Positions 1-5,631 of a stretch of DNA of 6,738 bases are shown here, piece by piece. Position numbers and translations under genes: made by a program. The first letter of the stretch is position 1, and each line of letters begins with the position of its first letter. The notes beneath the pieces are model-generated. The model was not told the DNA's origin and ran no database searches. It saw only the letters and a list, made by a program, of their open reading frames with translations. The stretch is from JBOGZI01 sp050697275 (lineage in GTDB: Bacteria > Actinomycetota > Thermoleophilia > Solirubrobacterales > 70-9): the NCBI GenBank assembly GCA_050697275.1, contig JBOGZI010000202.1, forward strand, positions 1 to 6,738, written 5' to 3'.

Positions 1-818
1 GTCCGGAGGACGCCGAGCGCACGATCGTCGCCCACGCTCACCACGACGCCGCCCGCACCGCCTTCTTCTTCAACCCGGCGATCACGGAGACGGTGGGGGA
101 GCACGCTCCCTGGGTGTTCGAGAACAACGACACCAGCCCGCCGCTGATGTGGCCACTGCCCGCCGGCCCGGCCCTGGTAGCGGCGGGCGCGCTGGTCGGC
201 AGCCGCCGCCTCACCGGGCTGGGCGCGCTCGTCTCCGCGGGCGGGGCCGCCTTCATGGCCCACATCGGCTCGGGGCAGGTCGTCCCCGGCGCCAACGACA
301 ACGGCACGGGATGCGTCAGCCTGATCGCACTGGCGCGGGCACTGGCCGAGCGCCCGCCGGAGAACACCCGCGTCCTCTTGCTCTCCACCTCCGAGGAGGC
401 GCTGTGTGAGGGCATGGGCCTGTTCATGGAGCGACACGGCGCCGAGCTGCCGGTGCAGAGCACCTTCTTCCTCTCGATCGACACCGTCGGCTCCCCGCAC
501 CTGCTCGCCCTGCGAGGAGAGGGAATGCTGAACATGCGCGAGTACCCGGCCGAGTCCCTCGCGCTGGTCGACTCCACCGCCGCGGAGCTCGGCATCGAGC
601 TCTTCCCCAATCTGCGCCTGCGCAACGCGACCGACGGCGTCTTCCCGCTCGCCGCCGGATACCAGTGTGCGTCCCTCGCCTCCTGCAACCAGTGGAAGAA
701 CCCCTCCAACTACCACTGGGAGACCGACACGCCGAACAGGATCGACTACGGCACCCTCGCGGACGCGATCCGCCTCTCCGAGGCGGTCGTTCGCCGCCTC
801 GACGAGCGCTGGCTCTAG
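1..818 (+). CDS. M28-family zinc metallopeptidase, 5' end cut off by the window
   Basis: The open frame enters from the left edge (first full codon at base 3), shows 271 residues and stops with TAG at 816-818. Family M28 enzymes are usually two-zinc aminopeptidases or carboxypeptidases, and every expected ligand is visible in order: the HxD motif in AHHDAA (H13, D15 of the visible part), bridging Asp in GANDNGTG (D99), the Glu pair in TSEEAL (E131 catalytic, E132 metal), SIDTVG (D160) and the late His in NYHWETD (H238). The protein should therefore be active. The odd part is the spacing: 86 residues separate H13 from D99, where ordinary M28 enzymes have about a dozen. The insert holds two hydrophobic stretches (about residues 47-66 and 70-89) that could form a membrane hairpin. 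The start, any signal peptide and the substrate cannot be determined. The crotonase gene starts 30 bases downstream and may be co-transcribed. Confidence 0.9.
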   Translation, partial: PEDAERTIVAHAHHDAARTAFFFNPAITETVGEHAPWVFENNDTSPPLMWPLPAGPALVAAGALVGSRRLTGLGALVSAGGAAFMAHIGSGQVVPGANDNGTGCVSLIALARALAERPPENTRVLLLSTSEEALCEGMGLFMERHGAELPVQSTFFLSIDTVGSPHLLALRGEGMLNMREYPAESLALVDSTAAELGIELFPNLRLRNATDGVFPLAAGYQCASLASCNQWKNPSNYHWETDTPNRIDYGTLADAIRLSEAVVRRLDERWL

Positions 819-836
819 GGACAGCCTGGCCACTCC

Positions 837-844
837 AAAGGAGG
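837..844 (+). promoter_or_regulatory. Strong Shine-Dalgarno of the crotonase gene
   Basis: AAAGGAGG lies four bases before the ATG at 849 and nearly matches the anti-Shine-Dalgarno of 16S rRNA. It fixes the start of the enoyl-CoA hydratase gene and is by far the strongest ribosome binding site in the window. Confidence 0.85.
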
Positions 845-848
845 AGCG

Positions 849-1661
849 ATGGACTACGAGACGCTGCGGTACGAACCGGACGGTCACGTCACCGTGTTGA
901 CCTACGCGCGACCCGAACAGCGCAACGCGGTCAGCCGCAAGATGAACGAGGAGCTCCACCACGCCTGGCGGCGCTTCCGCGACGACCCCGACGCCTTCGT
1001 GCTGGTGATCACCGGCGAGGGGGATGCCTTCTGCGCCGGCTGGGACCTCGAGGATGCCGCCGAGCTGGGGGAGGGCCCGACTCCCGACTGGGACGAGTTC
1101 CGGACCAGCCTCTTCAACTCGCCCGGCGAGTGCGGCTACACGCGCCAGGTGGACGTCTTCAAGCCGGTGATCGCCGCGGTCAACGGCTGGGCGGTCGCCG
1201 CCGGGCTCGAGAACGCGCTGCTCGCCGACTTCCGGATCGCCGCCGAGAACGCGGTGTTCGGCGCGCTCGAGCGGCGCTGGAACATCGTCGGCGGCGACGG
1301 CATGACCGTGCGCCTGCCGCTGGTGGTCGGCTACGGACGCGCGATGGAGCTGATCATCACCGGGCGGCCCGTGGACGCCGAGGAGGCGCTGCGGATCGGG
1401 CTCGCAAACGAGGTGGTGCCGGAGGGCAAGTCATTGGAGCGGGCGCTCGAGCTGGCCCACCAGATCGCCGAGCTTCCCCAGGGCGCGATCCGCTCCGACA
1501 AGGAGACGATGGTCCGCAACGTCGGCCGCACCTACGAGGAGCAGCTTCGCCGCGAGGCCGAGAACTGCCTCTCGATGTTTGCCCGCCGTGACTCGCACGC
1601 GATCGGCGCCCGCGCCTTCAAGGAAGGGCGCAAGCCCGAATGGCCCCACCACGGCCTATGA
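849..1661 (+). CDS. Enoyl-CoA hydratase/isomerase (crotonase family)
   Basis: This 270-residue protein has the usual length of a single-domain crotonase. These enzymes mostly hydrate trans-2-enoyl-CoA to 3-hydroxyacyl-CoA in beta-oxidation. The first oxyanion-hole segment is FCAGWDL (residues 61-67, backbone of A63). The second is VNGWAVAAGLE (111-121). Both catalytic glutamates of true hydratases are present: E121 after the glycine turn and E141 in FGALERR, 20 residues apart like Glu144 and Glu164 of rat mitochondrial hydratase. Hydratase activity is therefore likelier than a non-hydratase crotonase reaction. Unusually, the normal GGG turn at the second oxyanion site reads AAG. The C-terminal helices (about 205-270) match the trimerisation part of the fold. 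The start is set by the Shine-Dalgarno at 837-844. The stop overlaps the acetyltransferase start as ATGA, so the two are translationally coupled. The acyl-CoA substrate is unknown. Confidence 0.93.
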   Translation: MDYETLRYEPDGHVTVLTYARPEQRNAVSRKMNEELHHAWRRFRDDPDAFVLVITGEGDAFCAGWDLEDAAELGEGPTPDWDEFRTSLFNSPGECGYTRQVDVFKPVIAAVNGWAVAAGLENALLADFRIAAENAVFGALERRWNIVGGDGMTVRLPLVVGYGRAMELIITGRPVDAEEALRIGLANEVVPEGKSLERALELAHQIAELPQGAIRSDKETMVRNVGRTYEEQLRREAENCLSMFARRDSHAIGARAFKEGRKPEWPHHGL

Positions 1662-2086
1662 GTCGCGAGCTCCCCGACGGGTACGAGCTCGACGACGACC
1701 GCGGCCGCGTCGATCTCGGAGTGGTCCATCACTTCCTCTCCGAGCAGTCCTACTGGGCCAAGGGCCGCTCCTATGCGGAGGTCGAGAGGCTGGTGGAGGA
1801 AGCCACGCGCGTGATCGGGGTCTACGCGGCGGATGGATCACAGGTCGGCTTCTGCCGGGTCGTCTCGGATGACGCCGCCTTCGCCTTCCTCGGGGACGTG
1901 TTCGTGCTCGAGGGTCATCGGGGGAAGGGGCTCGGCCGCGCGCTGGTCGCAGAGGCCGTGGAGCGCGGCCCGCAGTCGCGCCTTCGCTGGATCCTCGGGA
2001 CCGAGGACGCGCAGGAGCTCTATGCCGGATACGGCTTCGGGCGCCCTTCCGAGCTGGTCCTGGAGCGTCCGCCGGCCGAGGAGTGA
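1658..2086 (+). CDS. GNAT-family N-acetyltransferase
   Basis: A 142-residue single-domain GNAT protein, which would transfer an acetyl group from acetyl-CoA to an amine or similar acceptor. The acetyl-CoA pyrophosphate-binding motif A is clear: strand DVFVLEGH (residues 80-87) followed by RGKGLG (88-93, the Q/RxxGxG/A signature). An N-terminal SEQSYWAKGRS segment (28-38) and a C-terminal ELYAGYGF segment fit a common bacterial subfamily of unknown substrate. I chose the ATG at 1658 because it forms an ATGA overlap with the crotonase stop and family similarity begins at about LPDGYEL. An in-frame ATG at 1640 would add six residues; it has an AGGAAGGG-like stretch upstream but at a long spacing. 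Acceptor specificity cannot be told from sequence. Coupling to a crotonase does not prove a shared pathway. Confidence 0.88.
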   Translation: MSRELPDGYELDDDRGRVDLGVVHHFLSEQSYWAKGRSYAEVERLVEEATRVIGVYAADGSQVGFCRVVSDDAAFAFLGDVFVLEGHRGKGLGRALVAEAVERGPQSRLRWILGTEDAQELYAGYGFGRPSELVLERPPAEE

Positions 2087-2099
2087 GCGCCGCGGCCCA

Positions 2100-2105
2100 T
2101 AGGAT
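2100..2105 (+). promoter_or_regulatory. Candidate -10 box (TAGGAT) of the DUF4177 gene
   Basis: TAGGAT fits the TANNNT -10 pattern and sits just after the acetyltransferase stop. Transcription starting about seven bases downstream would leave a leader of about 25 bases that carries the Shine-Dalgarno. I see no convincing -35 hexamer 16-18 bases upstream. The call rests on pattern and position only. Confidence 0.4.
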
Positions 2106-2123
2106 CGCTCACCGGCCACCACC

Positions 2124-2131
2124 GAGAGGAG
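2124..2131 (+). promoter_or_regulatory. Shine-Dalgarno of the DUF4177 gene
   Basis: GAGAGGAG ends six bases before the ATG at 2138, an ideal spacing. It supports this start over an upstream in-frame alternative. Confidence 0.7.
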
Positions 2132-2137
2132 CTGACG

Positions 2138-2332
2138 ATGCCCAAGTTCGAGTACACCACCGACATCCTCAAGTCGATCGTCGGGGAAGAGAAGCTCCGC
2201 ATAGGGGATCTGGAGGACTCGCTGAAGAACCACGGCGAGGAGGGCTGGGAGCTGGCGGCGCTGGCGCTCAACGTCAACATCCAGCGGGGCCAGGACGGGG
2301 ACCTGCTGATCTTCAAGCGGGCGGCGGCTTGA
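2138..2332 (+). CDS. Small DUF4177-type protein
   Basis: A 64-residue protein with the pattern of DUF4177 (function unknown). It has an N-terminal strand FEYTTDIL, a helix with conserved leucines (IGDLEDSLKNHG, about residues 22-33), the hallmark EEGWELAAL (34-42), then a final strand DLLIFKR that would complete a small alpha/beta fold. Length is typical for the family. It has no signal peptide or membrane segment, so it is probably cytoplasmic. The start is supported by GAGAGGAG six bases upstream. It lies 51 bases after the acetyltransferase and 15 bases before the DUF2277 gene. A TAGGAT box upstream suggests it can be transcribed separately from the crotonase operon. Confidence 0.82.
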   Translation: MPKFEYTTDILKSIVGEEKLRIGDLEDSLKNHGEEGWELAALALNVNIQRGQDGDLLIFKRAAA

Positions 2333-2334
2333 TC

Positions 2335-2340
2335 TAGGCT
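2335..2340 (+). promoter_or_regulatory. Candidate -10 box (TAGGCT) for a leaderless DUF2277 mRNA
   Basis: TAGGCT (TANNNT) lies in the 15-base gap between the two small genes, seven bases before the DUF2277 ATG. Initiation at the usual distance would fall on or next to the start codon, giving a leaderless transcript. This agrees with the poor Shine-Dalgarno (only GAGGG, too close). TTCAAG, 17 bases upstream of the box, is a weak -35 candidate. Confidence 0.4.
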
Positions 2341-2347
2341 GAGGGCC

Positions 2348-2620
2348 ATGTGCCGAAACATCAGGACTCTCCACAACTTCGATCCACCAGCGAGCGAGGA
2401 GGAGGTGCAGGACGCGGCCCTCCAGTACGTGCGCAAGATCAGCGGCTCCAGCAAGCCGTCGAAGGCGAACGCCGAGGCGTTCGATCACGCCGTCGAGGAG
2501 GTCGCGGACGCGACCCGCACCCTGCTCGACTCGCTGGTGACCAAGGCGCCGCCGAAGGACCGCGAGGTCGAGGCGGCCAAGCGCCGCGCCCGATCGGCCC
2601 AGCGCTTTGCAGCGGCCTAG
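2348..2620 (+). CDS. DUF2277 family protein
   Basis: A 90-residue protein that matches DUF2277 over its whole length. It has the invariant-looking N-terminus MCRNIRTLHNF-PPA, then LQYVRKISGSSKPSKAN (about residues 25-41), a helix FDHAVEEVADATRTLL (45-60), the LVTKAPPKDREVEA segment (63-76) and a basic RRARSAQRF tail. The family is widespread in bacteria and has no established function. Cys2 directly after the initiator Met is typical of it. No signal or membrane segment is seen. The start is certain because the family motif begins at the Met. The stop TAG (2618-2620) interlocks with the stop of the opposite-strand GST-like gene in a shared CTAG. Confidence 0.92.
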   Translation: MCRNIRTLHNFDPPASEEEVQDAALQYVRKISGSSKPSKANAEAFDHAVEEVADATRTLLDSLVTKAPPKDREVEAAKRRARSAQRFAAA

Positions 2621-2910
2621 GCCAGCGGCTTCGCTTCAGCCTGCTCCCGGATCCAGCGATGGATCGCGCGGGAGTGAGTGAGCACGGTCCCGTCCGCGAG
2701 CTTCAGCGCTGGCAGCTTCTTCTGCCCGGTCGCCGCCTCCAGCTCCTCGCGGGACCCCTTGCGCAGGAAGGGGATCGGGCTGCCGTGGGCGGCGACGACC
2801 TTGTCGTACTCGATCCCGGCCTCCCGCAGCGCCTCCTGGACCCGGCGGCAGGGATGAACCCGAGGGCCGCCGCCGTCGCCGTGACAGACGTAGAGGGTCG
2901 GTTTCTCCAT
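2617..2910 (-). CDS. Thioredoxin-fold protein, GST N-terminal domain-like
   Basis: A 97-residue stand-alone thioredoxin-fold domain resembling the N-terminal domain of glutathione S-transferases and glutaredoxins, without the helical C-terminal GST domain. In order: strand TLYVCHG (residues 5-11), a glycine-rich loop, helix HPCRRVQEALREAGI (19-33), the second strand YDKVVA, the cis-proline region KLPALKLADG (65-74, P67) and THSRAIHRWI (78-87), which corresponds to the ES-xAI glutathione-contact site of GSTs but has His in place of the acidic residue. Where glutaredoxins have CPxC, this has VHPC: the first Cys is missing and only C21 aligns with the second. Disulfide chemistry of the normal kind is therefore doubtful. 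The start ATG at 2910 has no clear Shine-Dalgarno, and only an imperfect TAGCCG lies six bases upstream. It converges on the DUF2277 gene, sharing CTAG at the stops. Confidence 0.82.
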   Translation of the reverse strand: MEKPTLYVCHGDGGGPRVHPCRRVQEALREAGIEYDKVVAAHGSPIPFLRKGSREELEAATGQKKLPALKLADGTVLTHSRAIHRWIREQAEAKPLA

Positions 2911-2975
2911 GCGGAACGGCTACCCGCCTGGGCCTGGGCTACACCGCAGCGGACAGCCTGAGCAAGACGTCTAAC

Positions 2976-2987
2976 GCCCCGAGGGGC
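2976..2987. other. Short GC hairpin in the divergent intergenic gap
   Basis: GCCCCGAGGGGC can fold into a four-pair stem with a CGAG loop. No T-run follows on either strand, so it is not an intrinsic terminator. It lies in the 115-base gap between the GST-like gene and the exported-protein gene, so it could be an operator half-site or simply GC-rich chance. Confidence 0.2.
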
Positions 2988-3025
2988 CGGTAAAGCCGCC
3001 CCGCGCGAGCGTCGATCTACCCCGG

Positions 3026-3955
3026 GTGAAGCTTGGTTGGATGACCATGGCGCTCGCGGCCTTCTCCACGGTGGCCAGTCTGTCGTGCGGCGTGGGCTAT
3101 GAACCGACCGATTCGCTGGCCGGCGAGATGTCACCCGAATGGGAGGACTTCGCGGAGCGAGTCGATCGTGCCTGCGCGAGCAACTTCAACGCGGGGCAGG
3201 GGGAGCTAGGGGAGATGCAGGAGGAGGCCGAGAGCGAAGGCTGGAGCGAAAAGGCGGTCGAGTCCGAGTACCGGTTCATCCAGGCGCAGCACCAGCAGGC
3301 GACCCATGACGAAATCGCCTCGGTCGGTGAGCCGCCCGAGCATCCCGAGATCTTCTATCCGTGGCTTAAGAACGTCGGCTACCGCGCGGAGCTGATGCGA
3401 AGAGCCGGACAAGCTTGGGCCGAGGGCGATCGGAGGCGCAGCCTGGTCGCTAGTCAGCAGATCCTGGCGGCCAAGATCGACGCCGACTGGCTGGGCCTGC
3501 ACTTCGGTCTTCGGATTTGCACCTCGAACGGACCAATGAACACCTTGGATGGTGAGGACGGGCACAATTACCTTGAGCGAATCAATGAGGTCTGCCGGAG
3601 GCGCATAGCTCAGGACTGGGACCTTTGGCAGCAGGGCAAGTTCTCTCCCAATGCGGCCGCCGGCTCGGCCCTCGGCGAGACACTCGACATGGCCGCGGAG
3701 GCACCTCCGGTCGAGCAGTATGAGCTCCGGCAGCGGATCCTCAACGCGAAGCGGGAGCTAGACCGATTACAGGTCAGCACGATCAAGCGCGCCGCCCGGA
3801 GCGAGGACCCTCGGGCCTGGATCAAGGTCCGAGACAAGGTCGGGCTCCGAATCGTGCGGGACCGTGCCCAGCTGGCAGCCGAGTTCAGGCTGCCCGACTG
3901 CGGCTGGCCGGCTCCCGCGAAAGCGGGTCGGGTCGCGAGGGAGGAGGGCGTCTAG
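3026..3955 (+). CDS. Probable exported protein or lipoprotein with two Cys-bounded repeats, unknown function
   Basis: A 309-residue protein that I cannot assign to a named family. The N-terminus has a short hydrophobic run (residues 7-20) ending ASLSCG with Cys21, a loose lipobox lacking the usual Leu at -3. Export is probable and lipidation uncertain. The rest is mostly helical and visibly duplicated. Unit 1 runs from FAERVDRAC (Cys50) to FGLRIC (Cys165); unit 2 runs from YLERINEVC (Cys190) to FRLPDC (Cys292). Each starts [FY]-x-E-R-[VI]-[DN]-x-[AV]-C and ends F-x-L-x-x-C, suggesting one disulfide per unit, as in helical extracellular proteins. I chose the GTG at 3026 because it includes the only early Lys; ATGs at 3041 and 3047 are alternatives. 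No good Shine-Dalgarno is seen. Codon use is less GC-biased than in neighbouring genes and includes one TTA Leu codon (3767-3769). The stop interlocks with the acyl-CoA dehydrogenase stop. Confidence 0.75.
   Translation: MKLGWMTMALAAFSTVASLSCGVGYEPTDSLAGEMSPEWEDFAERVDRACASNFNAGQGELGEMQEEAESEGWSEKAVESEYRFIQAQHQQATHDEIASVGEPPEHPEIFYPWLKNVGYRAELMRRAGQAWAEGDRRRSLVASQQILAAKIDADWLGLHFGLRICTSNGPMNTLDGEDGHNYLERINEVCRRRIAQDWDLWQQGKFSPNAAAGSALGETLDMAAEAPPVEQYELRQRILNAKRELDRLQVSTIKRAARSEDPRAWIKVRDKVGLRIVRDRAQLAAEFRLPDCGWPAPAKAGRVAREEGV
3914..3927. other. GC stem with GAAA tetraloop near convergent gene ends
   Basis: CCCGC-GAAA-GCGGG is a perfect five-pair stem with a GNRA loop on the + strand transcript, inside the last codons of the exported-protein gene, 25 bases before its stop. 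It lacks a T-run, so it is not a classical intrinsic terminator. It could slow polymerase or protect a 3' end between the convergent genes, or be a by-product of coding for Pro-Ala-Lys-Ala-Gly. Confidence 0.3.
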
Positions 3956-5622
3956 ACCGCGGCGCGGTTGCGATCGATGGTTCGCGCGAAGTCCGTGCCG
4001 GCGGGGAGGGTGCCGAAGACCTGGCCCCAGTCGCCGGTGAGGCGCGACCCACAGAACGCATCGGCGGTGGCCTCGTCCGCGAAGCGGACCAGTAGCGACC
4101 CCTGTAGCGCCAGGGCCATTCGCTCGACGATCCGCCGGGCGCGGGCCTCGATCTCGCCCATATGGCCGAGCTCGTCGCGAAGCTCCTTCACGTAGGCGTC
4201 GAGCCGCGGCTCGGCGCCCTCGGCCTCGCCGACCTCTGCGAAGAAGGCCTCGACCGAGTCGGGGTTCTTGACCATCGCCCGCAGCACGTCCAGGCACTGG
4301 ACGTTGCCCGAGCCCTCCCAGATCGAGGCGAGCGGGGCCTCGCGGTAGAGGCGGGGCAGCCCCGACTCCTCGATGTAGCCGTTGCCCCCGAGGCACTCGA
4401 GGCACTCGACCGCGTGCTCGGGGCCGCGCTTGCAGATCCAGTACTTGAGCACCGCGTTGGCGATCCGCTTGAAGGCCTGCGCCTGATCGTCGCCGGCGAT
4501 CGCCTCGTCGTAGGAGCGGGCGAGGCGCAGCGCCGAGATCGTCGCCGCCTCGGACTCGACCGCGAGGTCGGCGAGCACGTTCTGCATCAGCGGGTGCTCG
4601 ACCAGGGTCTTGCCGAAGGTCGAGCGATGATCGGCGTGGTTGATCGCCTGGACCAGCCCGGCGCGCATCCCGGTGGCCGACCCTTGCACGCAATCGAGGC
4701 GGGTGTGATTGACCATCTCGATGATCGTCCGCACCCCGGCGCCCTCCTCGCCGATCAGCCGCGCCCAGGCGCCGTCGAACTCGATCTCCGATGAGGCGTT
4801 GGAGCGGTTGCCGAGCTTGTCCTTGAGCCGCTGCAGGCGGAAGCGGTTGCGCTCGCCGTCCGGGGTCCAGCGCGGGAAGAGGAAGCAGGAGATGCCGGCG
4901 TCGGCCTGGGCGAGGACGAGGAAGGCGTCGCACATCGGCGCCGAGAAGAACCACTTGTGGCCGGTGATCTCGTACTCGGCCCCGGGGCCGCCGCCGTTGA
5001 TCGGCCGGGCCACCGTTGTGTTGGCGCGGACGTCGGAGCCGCCCTGCTTCTCGGTCATGCCCATGCCGGCGAGCGCTCCGGGCTTCTCGGGGGCGGGAAC
5101 GTTGCGCGGGTCGTATTGGTCGGACATGAAGCGCGACTCCCACTCCTCGGCCAGCTCGGGCTGGTGGCGGAGGGCGGGAATCACCGAGTAGGTCATCGAG
5201 ATCGGGCAGCCGATCCCGGCCTCCGCCTGCGAGATGCACATGAAGGCGGCGCCGCGGGCGACGTGGGCGCCCGGCTGCGGGTCGGTCCAGGGCAGCGAGT
5301 GGAGCCCGGTGCCGACCGCCATGCCGAGCAGCTCGTGCCAGGAGGGATGGAACTCGACCTCGTCGACCCGGTTGCCGTAGCGGTCGTGGGTCCTCAGCCT
5401 CGGCGGGTTCTCGTTCGCGAGCCTGCCCAGCTCGATGATGTCGGCGCGGCCGGCGAGCTGACCGGCGGCGGAGATCCGGTCGGTGGCCCAGTCGGCACCT
5501 TCCCGCTTCACCGCCTCGACCAGCGGCCGGTCCGCCTCGAAGACGTTGTAGTCGACCAGCGGCGGGGGCTGGTTGGTGACCTCGTGGGTGCGGACGCCTG
5601 TGGGCCTTTCGACCGTCGCCAT
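3952..5622 (-). CDS. aidB: AidB-like acyl-CoA dehydrogenase (FAD flavoprotein)
   Basis: A 556-residue protein matching E. coli AidB (541 residues) end to end. It has THEVTNQPPPL near the N-terminus, ELGRLANENPP (64-74), FHPSWHELL, then the acyl-CoA dehydrogenase core: GMGMTEKQGGSDV (186-198), GHKWFFSAP (221-229) and RLKDKLGNRSNAS (265-277). The C-terminal catalytic domain has ICKRG (396-400), LGGNGYIEES and IWEGSGN (434-440), where E436 is the expected catalytic base. All of these point to a folded, FAD-binding enzyme. E. coli AidB belongs to the adaptive response to alkylation and binds DNA through a basic C-terminal domain. Here the matching region (about 455-500) is rich in Glu and Asp, so an acyl-CoA-oxidising role may be likelier than DNA binding. 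The symbol denotes family, not proven function. The start ATG has no Shine-Dalgarno but a TAAGAT box nine bases upstream. It is divergent from icd and convergent with the exported-protein gene. Confidence 0.94.
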   Translation of the reverse strand: MATVERPTGVRTHEVTNQPPPLVDYNVFEADRPLVEAVKREGADWATDRISAAGQLAGRADIIELGRLANENPPRLRTHDRYGNRVDEVEFHPSWHELLGMAVGTGLHSLPWTDPQPGAHVARGAAFMCISQAEAGIGCPISMTYSVIPALRHQPELAEEWESRFMSDQYDPRNVPAPEKPGALAGMGMTEKQGGSDVRANTTVARPINGGGPGAEYEITGHKWFFSAPMCDAFLVLAQADAGISCFLFPRWTPDGERNRFRLQRLKDKLGNRSNASSEIEFDGAWARLIGEEGAGVRTIIEMVNHTRLDCVQGSATGMRAGLVQAINHADHRSTFGKTLVEHPLMQNVLADLAVESEAATISALRLARSYDEAIAGDDQAQAFKRIANAVLKYWICKRGPEHAVECLECLGGNGYIEESGLPRLYREAPLASIWEGSGNVQCLDVLRAMVKNPDSVEAFFAEVGEAEGAEPRLDAYVKELRDELGHMGEIEARARRIVERMALALQGSLLVRFADEATADAFCGSRLTGDWGQVFGTLPAGTDFARTIDRNRAAV

Positions 5623-5631
5623 GCAGCGACC

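Noticed and set aside
665..1591. A 308-residue + strand open frame overlapping the peptidase and crotonase genes
   Set aside because: It is a +1-type shadow made almost entirely of Arg, Ala, Gly and Pro. The crotonase frame beneath it has the catalytic residues and a perfect Shine-Dalgarno.
1640..1657. Upstream ATG of the acetyltransferase (adds MAPPRP)
   Set aside because: The ATGA overlap at 1658-1661 and the start of family similarity favour the later ATG. The upstream AGGAAGGG is too far from the first ATG to be decisive, though it is not excluded.
1838..2488. A 216-residue - strand open frame opposite the acetyltransferase and DUF genes
   Set aside because: It is antisense to three genes with clear family motifs and has no ribosome binding site or recognisable domain.
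2976..2987. GCCCCGAGGGGC as an intrinsic terminator
   Set aside because: The stem is only four pairs with no T-run on either strand, and it lies between two divergent genes where no transcript should end.
2911..3025. Small RNA or tRNA in the 115-base divergent gap
   Set aside because: No cloverleaf arms or extended stable stem are visible. Only short GC-rich stems and a GCCTGGG direct repeat (2926-2939) are present.
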